Origin: Nipponacmea schrenckii
Taxonomy: Eukaryota > Mollusca > Gastropoda > Lottiidae
NCBI GenBank assembly: GCA_030562195.1
Contig: CM060203.1
Coordinates: forward strand, 9,004,208-9,068,207
Length of the DNA stretch: 64,000 nt
Direction: 5' to 3'
Shown here: positions 26,301-38,727 of the stretch, in pieces
Layout: each line of letters starts with the position of its first letter
Position numbering within the stretch: position 1 is the stretch's first letter
Position numbers and translations under genes: made by a program
The notes under the pieces: generated by a model
What the model was told of the DNA's origin: nothing
What the model saw: the letters and a program-made list of their open reading frames with translations, nothing else
Database searches by the model: none

Positions 26301-29300
26301 GCATTTGTTAAGTAAACAGTTCTCTTTCTGTTTTAATGGATGTTTTTAATAAGTTACCTACCAATGTTGATAAGGATTTAGATATTGAAAACGACAAGTC
26401 GACTTCCTATACAAATCATAATCTATGAGTGGTAAATATAGATGACACGAGTCCAATGGCTGCCGTTGATGTAATCCATTGGAAAAAATATATTCTTGGA
26501 ATGAGTTAGCTCTTATTCTGTCCAGTGCGCTGAATCCGTCAATTATCTCCAGCAATATCAAAGTAAGATACGTACAAAGGTCTACATGGTTATCCTATTT
26601 TTCCACAGCAAAGCAATCCCTAAGACACGTGGTGTTGCACTGAGGTGGACATTCGCTAGAGATCGTCACCACACATAATAATATGTCATTTTAAGCACCT
26701 GGACTATTATGTTAAACTGACATTCTTTCATGGAACTTACAATCTTAACGAAACGAAACCTAAAATTAAATAATGTTATTCAGAGTTTCACGCTATGCGA
26801 AGACAACATTATGGAACTTAGTGATTGAGATATAGAAGTATAGTCTGGTATTCTTTTTTACGTTTTGTTTTAATCTTAATGTTTTTGTTACATCTAATTA
26901 ATCTTAAAAAAGATTTACAATTTTATATACATGTATTATTGATAGTGACTTTACAATCGAAAAGTTTTTTATTGGTATTCATGTATAGTCACTAACAATT
27001 ATCTTATTTCCTGATGGATAAAATCAGCGACTATCTGGAACATTACGCGCCTGTGTTACACTTATGGTAATAATTGCGCAAACGAGAACCCAGCATGACG
27101 GACGATCGGTCCGATGTACTCTCTTGGTACTGGTATTGTTTATTGTCGTATACAAAATGGTACATAGACATCAACAGAACATAATTACAAAATATCGTAA
27201 GATTGCGAATGGTGGTGATATCTTAACTAGAAAATTCATTGAAACATAATATAAAACAGTATTATACAGTATACGGCTATTGTCTTGATATGGTATTTCT
27301 TTTTAAAGTTGCGAAAGTATTTACCAAGTTTTTGCAGTGTGATATAATTCTTCGAATTCATTAAATCAATTAGTTTATACATAGAGGGTTTTTTAAAATA
27401 TTTAGAATCAATATACATATTTCTGATATACAAGAATGAAATGATATTCGTCTTCTATCTCATCTCCTTTACAAAATGTACAATTTCTTTCATGTCTTTC
27501 AATCTAATCATATCGCCCAGATTCTATCTTAAGGTTGTGGGCTGAAATACGGTATCTACAAATTAAATATTTATAATTTACATTTTTACTTAAATAATAT
27601 TGCAATTCATAGTTGTTCCGGTAGTGTTGGTATAGGCTACATCGTGTCATGGTAGAAATTCTAGCTCTAATGGATTGTACATGTATATCTTTGAAGCGTT
27701 GCTCAAACATGTTGATAAATGCCTTTTCATTGTCTACTCCTTGTGAGTACCACACATGACCAAAGCCTGTTTCTTCCAAGAGGTTTTTAACAAATTGGAT
27801 CCATGGGTTATAGCTTTTACCTTGATTGAAACAACTTAGCATATCTACATAAGATGCATTGAGAACAGTATTTGTACATTTAGTAAGTTTTACACAATAT
27901 TTTACAATATCAACCTTTCTTTTTACATACATAGGAAATCTACCTAGCTCTACCAAGGTCATTACAAGTTGTAGTTCTAACATCTACCATCTTTTTACAA
28001 AATTTTGTTTGGACCTTCGTATGCGTTCCCCATATTTCGGAACCATAGTTTAATACAGTGCTAATATATGTGTCAAATAATGATAAACAAGTAACAATAT
28101 TAAAGTTAGTTTCGCGTATAATACTGGAGTACAAAAAGAGCCTTCTGTGCTTGGGCTGCGATCGTCTTTTGTGTGAGGTCAAATTTATCGTTTTAGTTAA
28201 AAACAACTCCGAGGTAGTTGAAAGAGTTAACGGTTTCAACAATGTTTTTATTCTACGTCCATTGTTCATTTTGCATATATTTGCCACCGTTTCTGAAGAT
28301 GACAAATTTTGTTTTGCTGACATTAATATTTAAAAGGTTGCTATGACTGTATATACCAATAGCATTCAGCATGACTTGCAGGTTTTCAGGGTTTTCACTT
28401 AAAAGGACAGTATCATCGGCATACATGATAAAAAACAGATTAATGTCGTTAACTTGAATAAATTTACAGTCTTCGACAGGTTTGTCACTTTGTATCGATT
28501 GTTACATTTCCGATCTTGGTAGTCGCAAAAAAAAACCAAAAACATAACCACCTCTAAATGAAAATAATAGGTCAAGTTAAGACATTATCATGCTAATTTA
28601 ATGCAGATGTTGTCGTTTTATATTATTCAGAAAATTCATAATAGGTATCCATATAATTGCTGAATGTACTTGACGAATTCTTTGTCACGGTAGCTCTGAA
28701 ATCGAAATTTTTGACAGGAGACATTGATATTTATAATACTTAAATTAACGTTGCATAAATGGATCTACTTTATATTCATACAGTATAACATCAATAAAAA
28801 GCTTTTGTGTTGTGAAATATTATTTAGATGTGTCAAACATTGTCACATGCATGATTTTATCTTTTGATAAAAATCATTTCGACCGTTCTCTTTTTGCAAT
28901 TCTGAGCAGGCTGTTATATTTTTTTCCACGTCCAATCGCTTTTGTAAACCTTTCAATTAATTCTAAAAATGGAGGTTAGTGTTAATCGCATCAACTTCAA
29001 AGCCTGAGGTGCAATAATAAAAATGTTCAAATATATATTACATTTTTGCTATTAATTTCTATTTTTTTATGTATTTTATAGCAGGACCATCTAAAACTAT
29101 GTGTATGCTTAAACAAATTGTTCATTGAAATATTTGTGGTTTTTAATATTGAAAAAATAGATTCAAAATATTTACAAGAAGAATGGTATTATTAGAAATT
29201 TCAGTGTTTTTTTAGGTCTTATAGTAGTGATTGTTTGGATATATTCAACCTCATCCACATTTATCTGAAATTTAATACCCGTTAACTTGGCCTTGTTTGT

Positions 29301-32300
29301 TCTTCAGCGTATTCAAATTATAATACCCATGAATTCAATTCACTAGCGACAATTAACCCGGCCAAGCTATAAATAATTTAAACACAATATGAAACATTTC
29401 AATAGACATCAAGACACACGTGGTTGAAAAAAGAAGAAAACAATAATATAAACAACAGCAGAGTATATCATTGATCAAAATATACATATTTACAGCCAAA
29501 TGATAAAAAGGTCATTTTTCTTCTCCAATTCCCCGTGCATAGTGATAGTGTTATACATTTCAATGTGAACTCATAAAGGATTCCACTTCATCACCAAGTA
29601 CACAAACTTTGTTAAAAGAAATGAATAAAATCACAATAAATACCTTGAAACTACTTAAGCTACAGAAAAAACCACATGGGGTATTTAAAAAATATGTTAA
29701 TTAAACTTTGCCTTTAAGTAAAAGAATAAATCAAATTTCCATCTTTAAGTACTCTATCTATTTTGCGCAAAAGGGTCCATATTTATGTATGACAAGGGGG
29801 CTGTATAAAATTATGATCTACAACATGTCTAACTGCGATGTGCTTCAGAGGTTTAGCTATAAAATAAGTCGTTATATTTTAGTACATTACTAGGTCTAAC
29901 AAGTTCATAGTTCAGTACAACCCCTCTAAACTAGTAGGCTGTTGAACCCGTGAGAAATGCATGTTTGGAGGGGTGGCCGGTTTACCCGTAGCAGTGGGAA
30001 TACATGAAAACGTAATTGGTTGGATAAGTGATTAATTAGCACTTGTCGTATTCATCCTTCATGCCGTCAACATATTAACTTCAATTAATATGAATTCAGA
30101 TGCCGGTTTATAGAGACCAACTAAATACAGATTAACTACTTTGGTCCTTGATTTCGATGCCGTTTTACTGGGGTTTATCTACTATAGTGATTCGGTTTAC
30201 AGGGGTGCCGGTTTATAGAGGATGCGGTTCGGAGGGGTTTCACTGTAACTATAGCCTATAGAACAAACGAAGTCCTATTAGAATATGAAAAAAATTAAAT
30301 TGAAAAACCAGCTGTAACTGTAATAGATTATAGACCTGCAGTTCTTTGTTAGATAATTTACTTAATGCTGATTTTAAGCAAAAGTGAGATACATTGTAAT
30401 ATACTGCATGTTTTTTTTTAAATTAATTTTATAATCATGAGATTAAAGATTGAGAATCAGTCTTTTTTTGAAATTTCCTCATCCTCGCGTGGTGGTAGCC
30501 CACCCGATACAAGTGTAACATTCGCATGTTCCTTTATTGTGAAACTGAATTGATGTTGAATTATGTTTGCTTCTAAATTGTCATAATATAAACAGAAATC
30601 ATATTTTGTAATTTTGAATTTGTATACCAAGACAGTTTCATCAAAATCCAAACATAACAATGTGGTCGTATGGAAAAATCAAATGATGTGGAGTATAAGG
30701 GCCTAATTAAAGATCTTAAGTAAATTGTATTAATATTTTTCCAGCATCTGTATATTATGTTAGAGGAACGGGAGACCAGATTGTCGTGCAAAGGTACTAG
30801 ACAGTCTGATGTCATCATAAACAGATAAAAATGTAGAGATGCTCTCTATGCAAAAATTTTTTTTTTGACTGAGACGTGTTCTGTACCCATACAGGAATTG
30901 AACCAAAATGAAATGAATCAAACTAAATATTTTTACCTTAACTTGGTTCTTGAGAAAGGAATCTTTACCGGAAGCATTTGTTCTAAAAATGTTGGAGTTC
31001 ATGATTTAATCCGTTATAAGTTCTGCTTTAAAGTGAATCGAAATAAACTTCATACATTAACATGATCAAAAAGCGTGTGCGGCTACAATAGTGTTGAGAA
31101 GTCCCTTTTCCGCTTGACTAGCCCAATGAATCGTTTTTAAAGAGGGGCATCCTGTGACGTTGTCCTATAAATGGACAGTATTTTTATTTCACTCACAAAT
31201 TTTGAATAATAATTTATAAAGTTATTTTTAACTAAAAATAGCATTCGGATATTTTATAAGTAGGTGTAGAAAGGGTTTGTATAATGTGTAAAAATAACGC
31301 GTATGATATCCTAATATATATTCTGTGAAGTGCAATGTTCCATGATATTGATCATTGAACAGATAAAAGCGATACTCAGTCAATAAACAACAAAAAACTT
31401 AAGCCCTTCGATTTATGAGTGTTGAACAGAAACCCCACAAAAATGTCAAAGCAATTATACAAGTAGTTGGAGATTATTTAATACAAATTTAACGTTTTGT
31501 CACACCAAATAGTTTTATAAACAAGTACTAAACGTCTGCTTCAAGGTGATTGACACTAGGAATCCTATATGTGGCAATACGAAGAAGATAGAAAAAGGGC
31601 TGCTAGAGTTTAGAAAACTTTTTGTTTGATAAACAAGTACTAAACGTCTGCTTCAAAGGTGATTGACATTAGGAATCCTATATGTGGCAATTCGAAGAAG
31701 ATAGAAAAAGGGCTGCTAGAGTTTAGAAAACTTTTTGTTTGTTTTGACCTCTAGAGATAAATAGAGGGTAAAAGAAACAGAGCATCGTAAATTTGATTGT
31801 GTCAAATTAATGTACCAACAACTTGTAAATTTATTAATATTTTAGTATTTCATACAAAGAAACATATTAGTGAATCATTTAAATAAAAAATATCTGGAAG
31901 GACCAAACTAGGTTACAGAACAGACAAGTTGTCAAGTACCCACAAACATAGACAGAAAAAATAAAAATATCTATGTGTGTTTAAATCAGATATAAATAAT
32001 AAGTCATCGATAGGGAAATGAAATATCGGTAAACAAGTACAGTACATCAGGCTGAAATTAAGTCAACCATAACTCAAATATTCGGTTTATCAGAAGTCAA
32101 AATCAAAGCTCAAGTATATGTTTGATACAGTCGTAGAAAAATATTTACGACAAAAGTGAAACTGATATTGGTAATATATCAGTACAAAACCCATGGACAA
32201 CGATTCTGAGCAAGCAGATTTATCGATAACGTGTTACCATGGTTTCATTAAATATTCTGTTAGGGCCCCTTTAACATTATACGAACCATTTCTTTGTAGG

Positions 32301-35300
32301 ATTCTTGATGATCTGATCCATTGCCATCACTGTGATCAAATAATGTTAAAACTGATTCTTACGGGATTTATTATTAAACATTAGTCTTATTTAATCAGTA
32401 AAAAACACAAGACGCATTGTTTATTGTAGGAACAGGGACGGATTGGATCATTATTATGTACGAAATACATAATACATTCAAGAAGAAACGACTGTCACAC
32501 TCTTAAAATAGTAGAAGTACATGCAAGGGAAGTAAATCCACAAACTATAGACTACGAACCACCCCACACTTACAATGGCAGACAAGTCGCGCATCCATTC
32601 ACAACCAATTTTTTCCCAATGTGCTTTTAGCAAAATCCTCGGCATCGAACAGCCTACAAGGATCCTTGCCGAAAAGCTCGCATGCAAACAGGGGCGTAGC
32701 GTACGGGGGGGGGGGGGGTGTGGGGGGTGTCAAACCCCCCACTTTTACTGAACTCGTCAGGTTTAACGCGGAATCGGTAGGTAAAAAGGGGTCATGGATG
32801 GAACCGTCGGTAAAACGCGGAATCGACCGATTAAACCGATTAATTAACCTAAAAAGTCCAAACCTTGTATTGGTTATGATCGGTCGATAAAAGACGGCAA
32901 GGTGGGGCCGTCGGTAAAACCAATTAACATAAAAAGTAAAAACCTTATGTTGGTTATGATGTTATCAGTAAACTGTCAACATTAAAAGTATTTTTTTTAC
33001 TGAAACTACCGGAATCGGTCGGTATAAGTTGGTTATGACTGGGACTGGAGTCTTCAGTTAAACCAATTGGTTAACCGACACCCGTGTTATCGGTAAGCTG
33101 TTCGTTATTTGAATTTGTCGGTAAAACACGGAATTGGCCGATAGAAGAAGGTCATAGATGAAGCCGTCGGTAAAACCGATTTGTTAACCGAAAGAGTGAA
33201 AACCTTGTATCTGTTAAAATGTAATCGGTAAACCGTTCGCCAACATTAAAGTGTTTTTTAATAAACTTGTCGGTAAAACGCAGAATCGGTCGATAATAGA
33301 CGGTCATGGATAGGGAATGGAGCCTTCGGTGAAACCGATTGGCTGACCGAAAAAGTGGAAACCTTGTGTCAGTTATGAGTTATCGAAAACTTTCGTGTAC
33401 ATAAAAAGTGATTTTACGACCTTGTCGATAAAACGCAGAATAGGTCGAAGAAGGCTATATAAAACATATGGTTTTCCGATGAAAATTGATAATTTTGACC
33501 GGTGGAAACGACTTCCAAAATCGCGTCAGATGTATTCTCCTGGCTAACTAGTTTGTAAAATTTTCCGGGGGAAAAACACGAACAACCCGGGGGGGGGGGG
33601 GGCCCGCCATGTCCGTAAAACGCAGAATAGGTCGAAAAAGGACATAGAAAACATATGGTTTTCCGATGAAAATTGATAATTTGGCCAGTGGAAAAGACTT
33701 CCAAAATCGCGTCAGATATATTCTCCGGGTTTCCTAGTTTGTAAAATTTTCCGGGGAAGGACCCCCGAAACCCCGCCACTGCAAGGGCCAAATACGAAGG
33801 CCTTTGGCCTGCAGGTCTTGTCTTGGAAAAATCACTTTTCAGTCCTCCCTCCTCGGCATATTCTAGATACACCCCTGATTGATATGGTTTTCAAAGGTTT
33901 AGGATTTGCTATAACGATGGATTTCGTTCGTGTATAATTTATATACTTAATAGTGCGAGTAAGTTATTTTTGCACCCGGAAGAACACGCTTCGTCGGCAA
34001 AACTTAGACGTTACACGTGTTCGTCGGTAAAACTTAGACGTACACCCCCCCCCCCCCCAGTCAAAATGGTCACGCTACGCCCCTGCATGCAAACACACAT
34101 ATAAAGTACCACAAACAGGTTTATTTTGCATTATCAAGTTTACATCAACGAAGGTGGGCCTATCTTGGCATGAAAACTCGTCATATAGAGCTCTTTGCAG
34201 GCTTAAAAAAAAGACTAAACAAATGCATTTATCATATACTTATCTAAATAACCTACCTCAACACTACCAAACTCAAGACATGGCCTGTAATTGTTTTTCT
34301 TGGCTGCATTGTTAATAATCCCTTTTCTTAACATTATAAATATTATCTATTAAGGTATCACACAGTACCGTATAGAACAATGGACATTTAATGAAACTGT
34401 CATTGGTAAACACTCTAGAGCTTTCAGTGATGTCATATTGGAAACTTCACAAATCACAATTAATTAAAAACAGGATGATCGATCTATACAGCAAATATTA
34501 CTGAGTTCATAATTCCATCAACAGAGTTGCCACCATTTCGTCATTTAAAATTGCTCTAGTTATTTGCCACTTTATGACAGTTAACCTGCCGCCGCTTCGG
34601 AAATCAATAGTTTTACTTCATCTTAAACTATATGTCATTCATCAAATATGTATATCATTGATAGAAAATATCTTTTATAATCCACAAAGGCTTCAAATTT
34701 TATCATCTGACAGATCATTCAGATAATCTTGGTTCCTGATTTTATCTACATGTAGTCAAAACAATATAATTCTAGATTATGAGGAGTAATGTCATGAAGC
34801 ACATTGTCTGGTGTGTAGGTCATTTCCTTTTATTAGGCTTTCTCTCGTAGTATATCTTCAATTCATTGGCAATAAAGGGTTAATTATGAGCCAAAGTGTA
34901 TCTTTAAAATTGTCCAAAATACATCATTTTATAGAACTATGAAAACTAGCTAAATTATTTATTAATTTCAGATTATCCGGCTCGGATGCGTTTTCAATTC
35001 AATTACTTAGTTTAGTGGATGTATCGTCTTATATTCTTGTTTTTAGTCATGGCACCTGCTAAGTCCGTCCAACGAATGAATATTTATTGCCAAATTTGGC
35101 AATATACGTCACTATTTATATCAACAATGCAGAAATATGCGAAACATAAACCGTATACAAACTATTAGATCCTGTTAAGCAATCCGTGACAAAATACATT
35201 AAAACATCATCAAATATCCAAATACAAACAAAAACTTAAAATTTGGTCTACCAATTACTCCATTTATAATCTCGTCCTTATAACAAGATTCATAGAGAAG

Positions 35301-36951
35301 AATTGAACGTCCACTTTATGTTGATTTATATAGGATGATCGTGAAATTCACTTGATAGATTCAATCTCATGAAATCAGAATCAATTTAACCTCGCGTCGG
35401 TAGTTTCAGACTCTTTATATACAATGTTAATAACCGACTCAAGATTGTCATGAATATTGTATAGTCTTCTCCAGCATCTGAGTATTATCAAACACCACTA
35501 ATAAAACGACCGACCTCATAGTCTTTGAAATGAACTTGCTCTTACTGTTAATCTTGCCATTAAAGCAGCATGTAAGGTGATAGTAACATCACGCCTTGTT
35601 GGCACTGCAAGTTATCACATTCAAGATATGTGTTTTATATTTACTTTAGTATGGTAATTGAAAGACTGGTGATTTCAATAATTGCCTATAGAATCATAAT
35701 ATTATTCCTCCTCATAATAAATTATAAACTATGGAGGAAGGTTTATGGAGAAAAACCTGAGCTTTTCAGAAAAGCCTGAAAGAAACTTTCGTAATAGGAA
35801 ACTTGTTACGTTAATGGCATAATCAAAACATAAACACCTTCTTTCACATAATGCAATTAATTGTATGCCATCGATAGACCTCGACATATTCGGGTAATAT
35901 TGCCGGGAACCAATTCCTGCCCGAATCCCTATTGAAGCAAAATACCCGAATATCGAGATATTCGTGTGGAAGCCTTGTGCGCTGGTGATATTTACTTTGG
36001 TTGTTAGGGCACTTTAGGATTCATGGAGGTTTCGGATTTGATCACTGGGCAGTAGAGTCCGAGATTCGGGCACAAATCTCTCGCGCACCCCCACTTTCAA
36101 AACCTCCCGTACGCCTATGATTACGACATTGCATATAACATTATTTAATCAAACAACCATAGTTAGTATAGTGTTTCAGGATTAATATATAGTTTACAAA
36201 AGAAGATAATATTATTATTATTCATATTATTATAGTACAGACTATAAAATGGAACTAAGTGGGGGCTATGGTGACATCGTAATCCTAATATCCGGTTCTT
36301 GTCCAGACAAATCACGAAATGTAGAGATTAAACTCTTGAAAATATCGAACTGAACTGAATAACATGACTGATAACTCTATTAGAACTCACAGGAAATATT
36401 TGCTATCACGATTCCAATCACAGACCTAATTTTAAGTTTTTGAATCATTATCTTTACTTCTCTTTGTATGTGTCTGTATTTTAATACAAAAGATTTAATA
36501 TATGCGTCGGAAAATTTAATTATCAAAGCTTGATGTAATGTATATGACGTCATTACACACCGACCTGGGCTGACCATACTGATCTCGTTGTGCCCTCAGT
36601 AATTTCATAGATGAGTATATTTAAGGACCAGTCTAATTAATAATTATTATTTTTGAATTTTTTTTAAAAAAAAGACACAAGAGTGTACTTTATCCTGGCC
36701 GGTTTACTATATGAAAATATCCAAACTACAAAGAAAATTGATCTTGAATTTGATATTTTCCACATTGTTTGGAAATATCAGCAATAACAATTCCTTTGCG
36801 ACTGTGTGCAGATATTGTGTAGCAAAATGAAACCCTGTATTAAGGGAGACAACTCTTATAATTTTAAAATTGAACTTACCCGAAGTCCTGCCGTTGAATC
36901 TTCACGATCAAGGGCACTTTTACGTTTTCGACACTTTTTGATACAAAACAT
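11385..36951 (-). CDS. HVCN1: Voltage-gated proton channel, HV3-like (HVCN1 family)
   Basis: Ten exons join in phase to 520 aa: 36951-36880, 21848-21735, 17416-17289, 17049-16925, 15612-15269, 14647-14594, 13820-13682, 13393-13278, 12721-12649 and 11782-11385. The four-helix voltage sensor is clear. S1 (about 116-141) carries D130 at the position of the human selectivity aspartate D112. S2 contains HYMSITIL and E261. S3 (280-298) has D282 and D293. S4 reads FILPWRIIRILN (314-325). A basic coiled coil follows (about 333-388), the part that dimerises family members. The first S4 arginine is replaced by L316, with P317 next; R319 and R322 remain. The Aplysia channel AcHV3 is reported to lack the same arginine and to leak protons. 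Compared with human HVCN1 (273 aa), this protein adds an about 96-residue S1-S2 loop and a 131-residue acidic, Ser/Thr-rich tail. Intron 1 is 15 kb and repeat-rich. The exon 1 to exon 2 join is the least certain, since an unseen exon could lie between them. Confidence 0.92.
16235..16440 (-). mobile_element. tRNA-derived SINE, copy 1
   Basis: On the minus strand it has a tRNA-like head, with TTCGAGCAAATGGAGGCTG and a B-box-like GTGGGTTCCGATC, followed by a conserved core ACCCAGCTGTAAATGGGTAC. The same core recurs at 21435-21640 and 46185-46350. The arrangement of tRNA head, core and short tail is that of a SINE. It lies in proton-channel intron 4. Confidence 0.65.
17525..17737. repeat. 32-bp minisatellite
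   Basis: Six to seven tandem copies of a 32-bp unit, with core CTTTACTATTGTCAATGTAA and variants AATATAG/AATATGG, lie in proton-channel intron 2 just upstream of exon 3. No coding sense is seen. Confidence 0.9.
18748..18995. repeat. 57-bp tandem repeat
   Basis: About 4.5 copies of a unit of roughly 57 bp, containing TTTGAACAACATAGAAAAAG and GCTGACATCTAGTCAATTAG, lie in proton-channel intron 2. The copies are nearly identical, suggesting recent expansion. Confidence 0.9.
21435..21640 (-). mobile_element. tRNA-derived SINE, copy 2 (decayed)
   Basis: It shares the core TGTAAATGGGTACAGAAAT (minus strand) and a degraded B-box-like GGGTACAGATCCCC with the copy at 16235-16440. It is more diverged than that copy and lies just upstream of proton-channel exon 2, within intron 2's flank. 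Confidence 0.5.
21849..27489. other. Proton-channel intron 1, proximal part, no gene seen
   Basis: AT-rich sequence follows exon 2 on its upstream side. A roughly 30-bp motif, GGGATCTCCACGA, occurs at about 23962 and 24431, which may mark the ends of an old short element. No exon or RNA gene could be supported; the open frames here lack family resemblance and splice context. Confidence 0.4.
27490..28470 (-). mobile_element. Decayed non-LTR retrotransposon (reverse transcriptase remnant)
   Basis: Read on the minus strand from 28470 downward, it shows the reverse transcriptase catalytic motif FFIMYADDTVLLSE near 28410, then NSFNYLGVVF, then LFDTYISTVLNYGSEIWG, and then LGRFPMYVKRKVDIVKY. This is the order of motifs in jockey/CR1-like LINE polymerases. 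At least two in-frame stops and a frame change break it, and the 5' part (endonuclease) is absent. It is a dead copy in the large proton-channel intron. Confidence 0.88.
28471..29912. other. Proton-channel intron 1, middle part, no gene seen
   Basis: AT-rich unique-looking sequence lies between the LINE remnant and the Tigger-like element. I found no splice-flanked open frame, RNA gene or repeat array. Confidence 0.4.
29913..30245. mobile_element. pogo/Tigger-like MITE
   Basis: The left end CAGTACAACCCCTCTAAAC and the inverted right end CAGTGAAACCCCTCCGAAC match at 15 of 19 positions. The inner sequence repeats phrases of the type GGTTTATAGAG and CCGGTTTA, as in Tigger-derived MITEs. It is 333 bp, with no open frame, and the flanking TA is not perfect on the left. 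Confidence 0.6.
31517..31740. repeat. 112-bp tandem duplication
   Basis: A block containing AAACAAGTACTAAACGTCTG and AAGAAGATAGAAAAAGGGCT occurs twice in direct tandem with a 112-bp period. The two copies differ at only a few bases, so the duplication is recent. It lies in proton-channel intron 1. Confidence 0.93.
32689..34085 (-). mobile_element. hAT-like non-autonomous element, complete copy with 8-bp target duplication
   Basis: Both ends carry the inverted repeat CAGGGGCGTAGCGT. The element is flanked by a perfect direct repeat CATGCAAA (32681-32688 and 34086-34093). An 8-bp target duplication with ends starting CAGGG is characteristic of hAT transposons. The 1397-bp body holds several roughly 160-bp tandem units rich in GTCGGTAAAAC and a doubled ATGAAAATTGATAATTT block; poly-G/C runs lie next to both ends. 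It has no transposase. A related, opposite-facing copy sits at 547-1786. Confidence 0.9.
34094..36879. other. Proton-channel intron 1, distal part
   Basis: AT-rich sequence between the hAT-like element and coding exon 1. A locally GC-richer stretch at about 35875-36120 contains GACATATTCGGGTA and TACCCGAATATCGAGATATT, an imperfect inverted pair that may be an old element. No exon is supported. Confidence 0.4.
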
Positions 36952-37129
36952 TTTTTATATGCCTGAAAAACAAACAAACGTACGACTATGAATTTATAAC
37001 TGTAGTAAGTTTGTAATATTTCCATTTTTGTATGTGGCTCACTAGAACTGACACTGGTTCAGCTTTATCTACCATGGACAACCCTTAACCCTCAACCATT
37101 ACTTTTAATTTCTTGAACTATGTATAGTT

Positions 37130-37710
37130 TGAGAGTATCATAAATACAGGTATAGTTTTGACAACATCATAAATATAGTTTGATAGTTTTAATCACTGTA
37201 ACCATTCTACAAGATTAACAGTGTTATTTTGATGGTATCATGTATATAGGTATAGTTTGACAATATCATATATACAGGTATAGTTTGACGATATCATATA
37301 TACAGGTATAGTTTGACGATATCATATATACAGGTATAGTTTGAAGATATCATATATACAGGTAGGCCTATTGTTTGACAATATCATAGATACAGGTATA
37401 GTTTGACGATATCATATATATAGGTATAGTTTGACAATATCATATATATACAGGTATAGTTTGACGATATCATATATACAGGTATAGTTTGACGGTATCC
37501 TATATACAGGTATAGGTTGACGATATCATATATACAGGTATAGTTTGATAATATCATCAAGAGCCATTCTATAAATACAGGTATAGTTTGACGATATCAT
37601 ATATAAGGTATAGTTTGACGTATTAGAAATCATTGTTTCCTATATACAGGTATAGGTTGACGATATCATATATACAGCTATAGTTTGATTGTAATAGTCA
37701 CAGTCTCAAG
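37130..37710. repeat. 28-bp minisatellite upstream of the proton-channel gene
   Basis: Around 18 copies, some shortened or interrupted, of a 28-bp unit reading GGTATAGTTTGACGATATCA plus TATATACA lie 0.2-0.8 kb upstream of the proton-channel start codon. The promoter of that gene is probably in or near this stretch; no classical promoter motif is evident. Confidence 0.9.
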
Positions 37711-37839
37711 GGCCATTCTAATAAATATTCGGGAATAGTTTGACGGTATTATTTATAAAGTATAGTTTGGCGGTATTAGAAATCATCTGTTTCCTATTGT
37801 TTTGGTAGAGGATGGTTCCCAACAATATCGATATTTTAA

Positions 37840-38328
37840 AGGGGCCAGGCTTGACTTTTAGGGGTCGTTTTGGGCCTTTGTTACATTTAAACAGTCCTCA
37901 GAAATACTCAAGCTCTAAGAAAATCGCAAAATACCTTGAAATATACCTCAAACAAAAAATTTCACTTTTCATTTTTTTTCCGTGCTGTACGCGGCTGGTC
38001 TCCAGTCAGTCTGAAAATTGTGTGTCCTGTTGACAAAGTCTACAATTGAAAATGCGTTGTAGTCTATTTATATAGATGACCGCTATTGCACGACGGGAAG
38101 GATAACTCTTTGATTATCAAGACGAACCGTTTTCCAATATGGCGGGACGTTCGTAATTTCTTACGACATTATGATTTTTCAAACACGGATAATTATGGAT
38201 ACACATGGATTTGAAGGCTCAAATTTCAAAGGTAAGCTCTGTAGACTATTTCTGATTAGCTAAGCAAAAGATTTCATGTGTTTGAGGCTGTCGGATGATT
38301 GTCCGAAACAAATGAAGCCTGGGCCCCT
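37840..38328. mobile_element. TTAA-flanked MITE, 489 bp
   Basis: It is flanked by TTAA on both sides (37836-37839 and 38329-38332). The inverted ends read AGGGGCCAGGCTT and, from the right, AGGGGCCCAGGCTT. It has no coding capacity. The TTAA target suggests mobilisation by a piggyBac-like transposase, but the wider sequence cannot prove the superfamily. Confidence 0.7.
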
Positions 38329-38421
38329 TTAAAATCAATAATATAGATACGGAATACTAATTTCAAATTATGGTTGAAAAGAATCTTACAGTTGTTTTTT
38401 GTCATAGATTAGCTTACTTAA

Positions 38422-38727
38422 AGAGATACTGCCCCTTAAAATACACATCAAATTTAACTTTTATAAAGAGTATATATATATATATCAATTAGTGGACTGA
38501 CCACTGGATATAAAAGAGAAAATGGGATAGTCTGTTTAATTCATAAAACAAAGAAATAATTTATAAACCCTTAGAACGAGAATGATATATACTAAATTGT
38601 ATGGATTTATCGTATAATATTGGGATTGTGATGAATATCTTAAGAGTGCAGGTATATGATAGTAATATATACTCATATTAGCCAATTTTGGATAACTAGA
38701 ATTTATGTTCTAAGGGTAAGTATTCCT
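38422..38727. mobile_element. TTAA-flanked MITE, 306 bp
   Basis: TTAA sits at 38418-38421 and 38728-38731. The ends AGAGATACTGCCCCTTAAAA and (inverted) AGGAATACTTACCCTTAGAA agree at most positions. It lies 93 bp from the neighbouring 489-bp TTAA element but differs in sequence, so the two are related in type rather than duplicates. Confidence 0.6.

Noticed and set aside
33414..33872. 152-codon minus-strand frame
   Set aside because: Runs through the repeated subterminal block of the hAT-like element and is mirrored in the copy at 547-1786.
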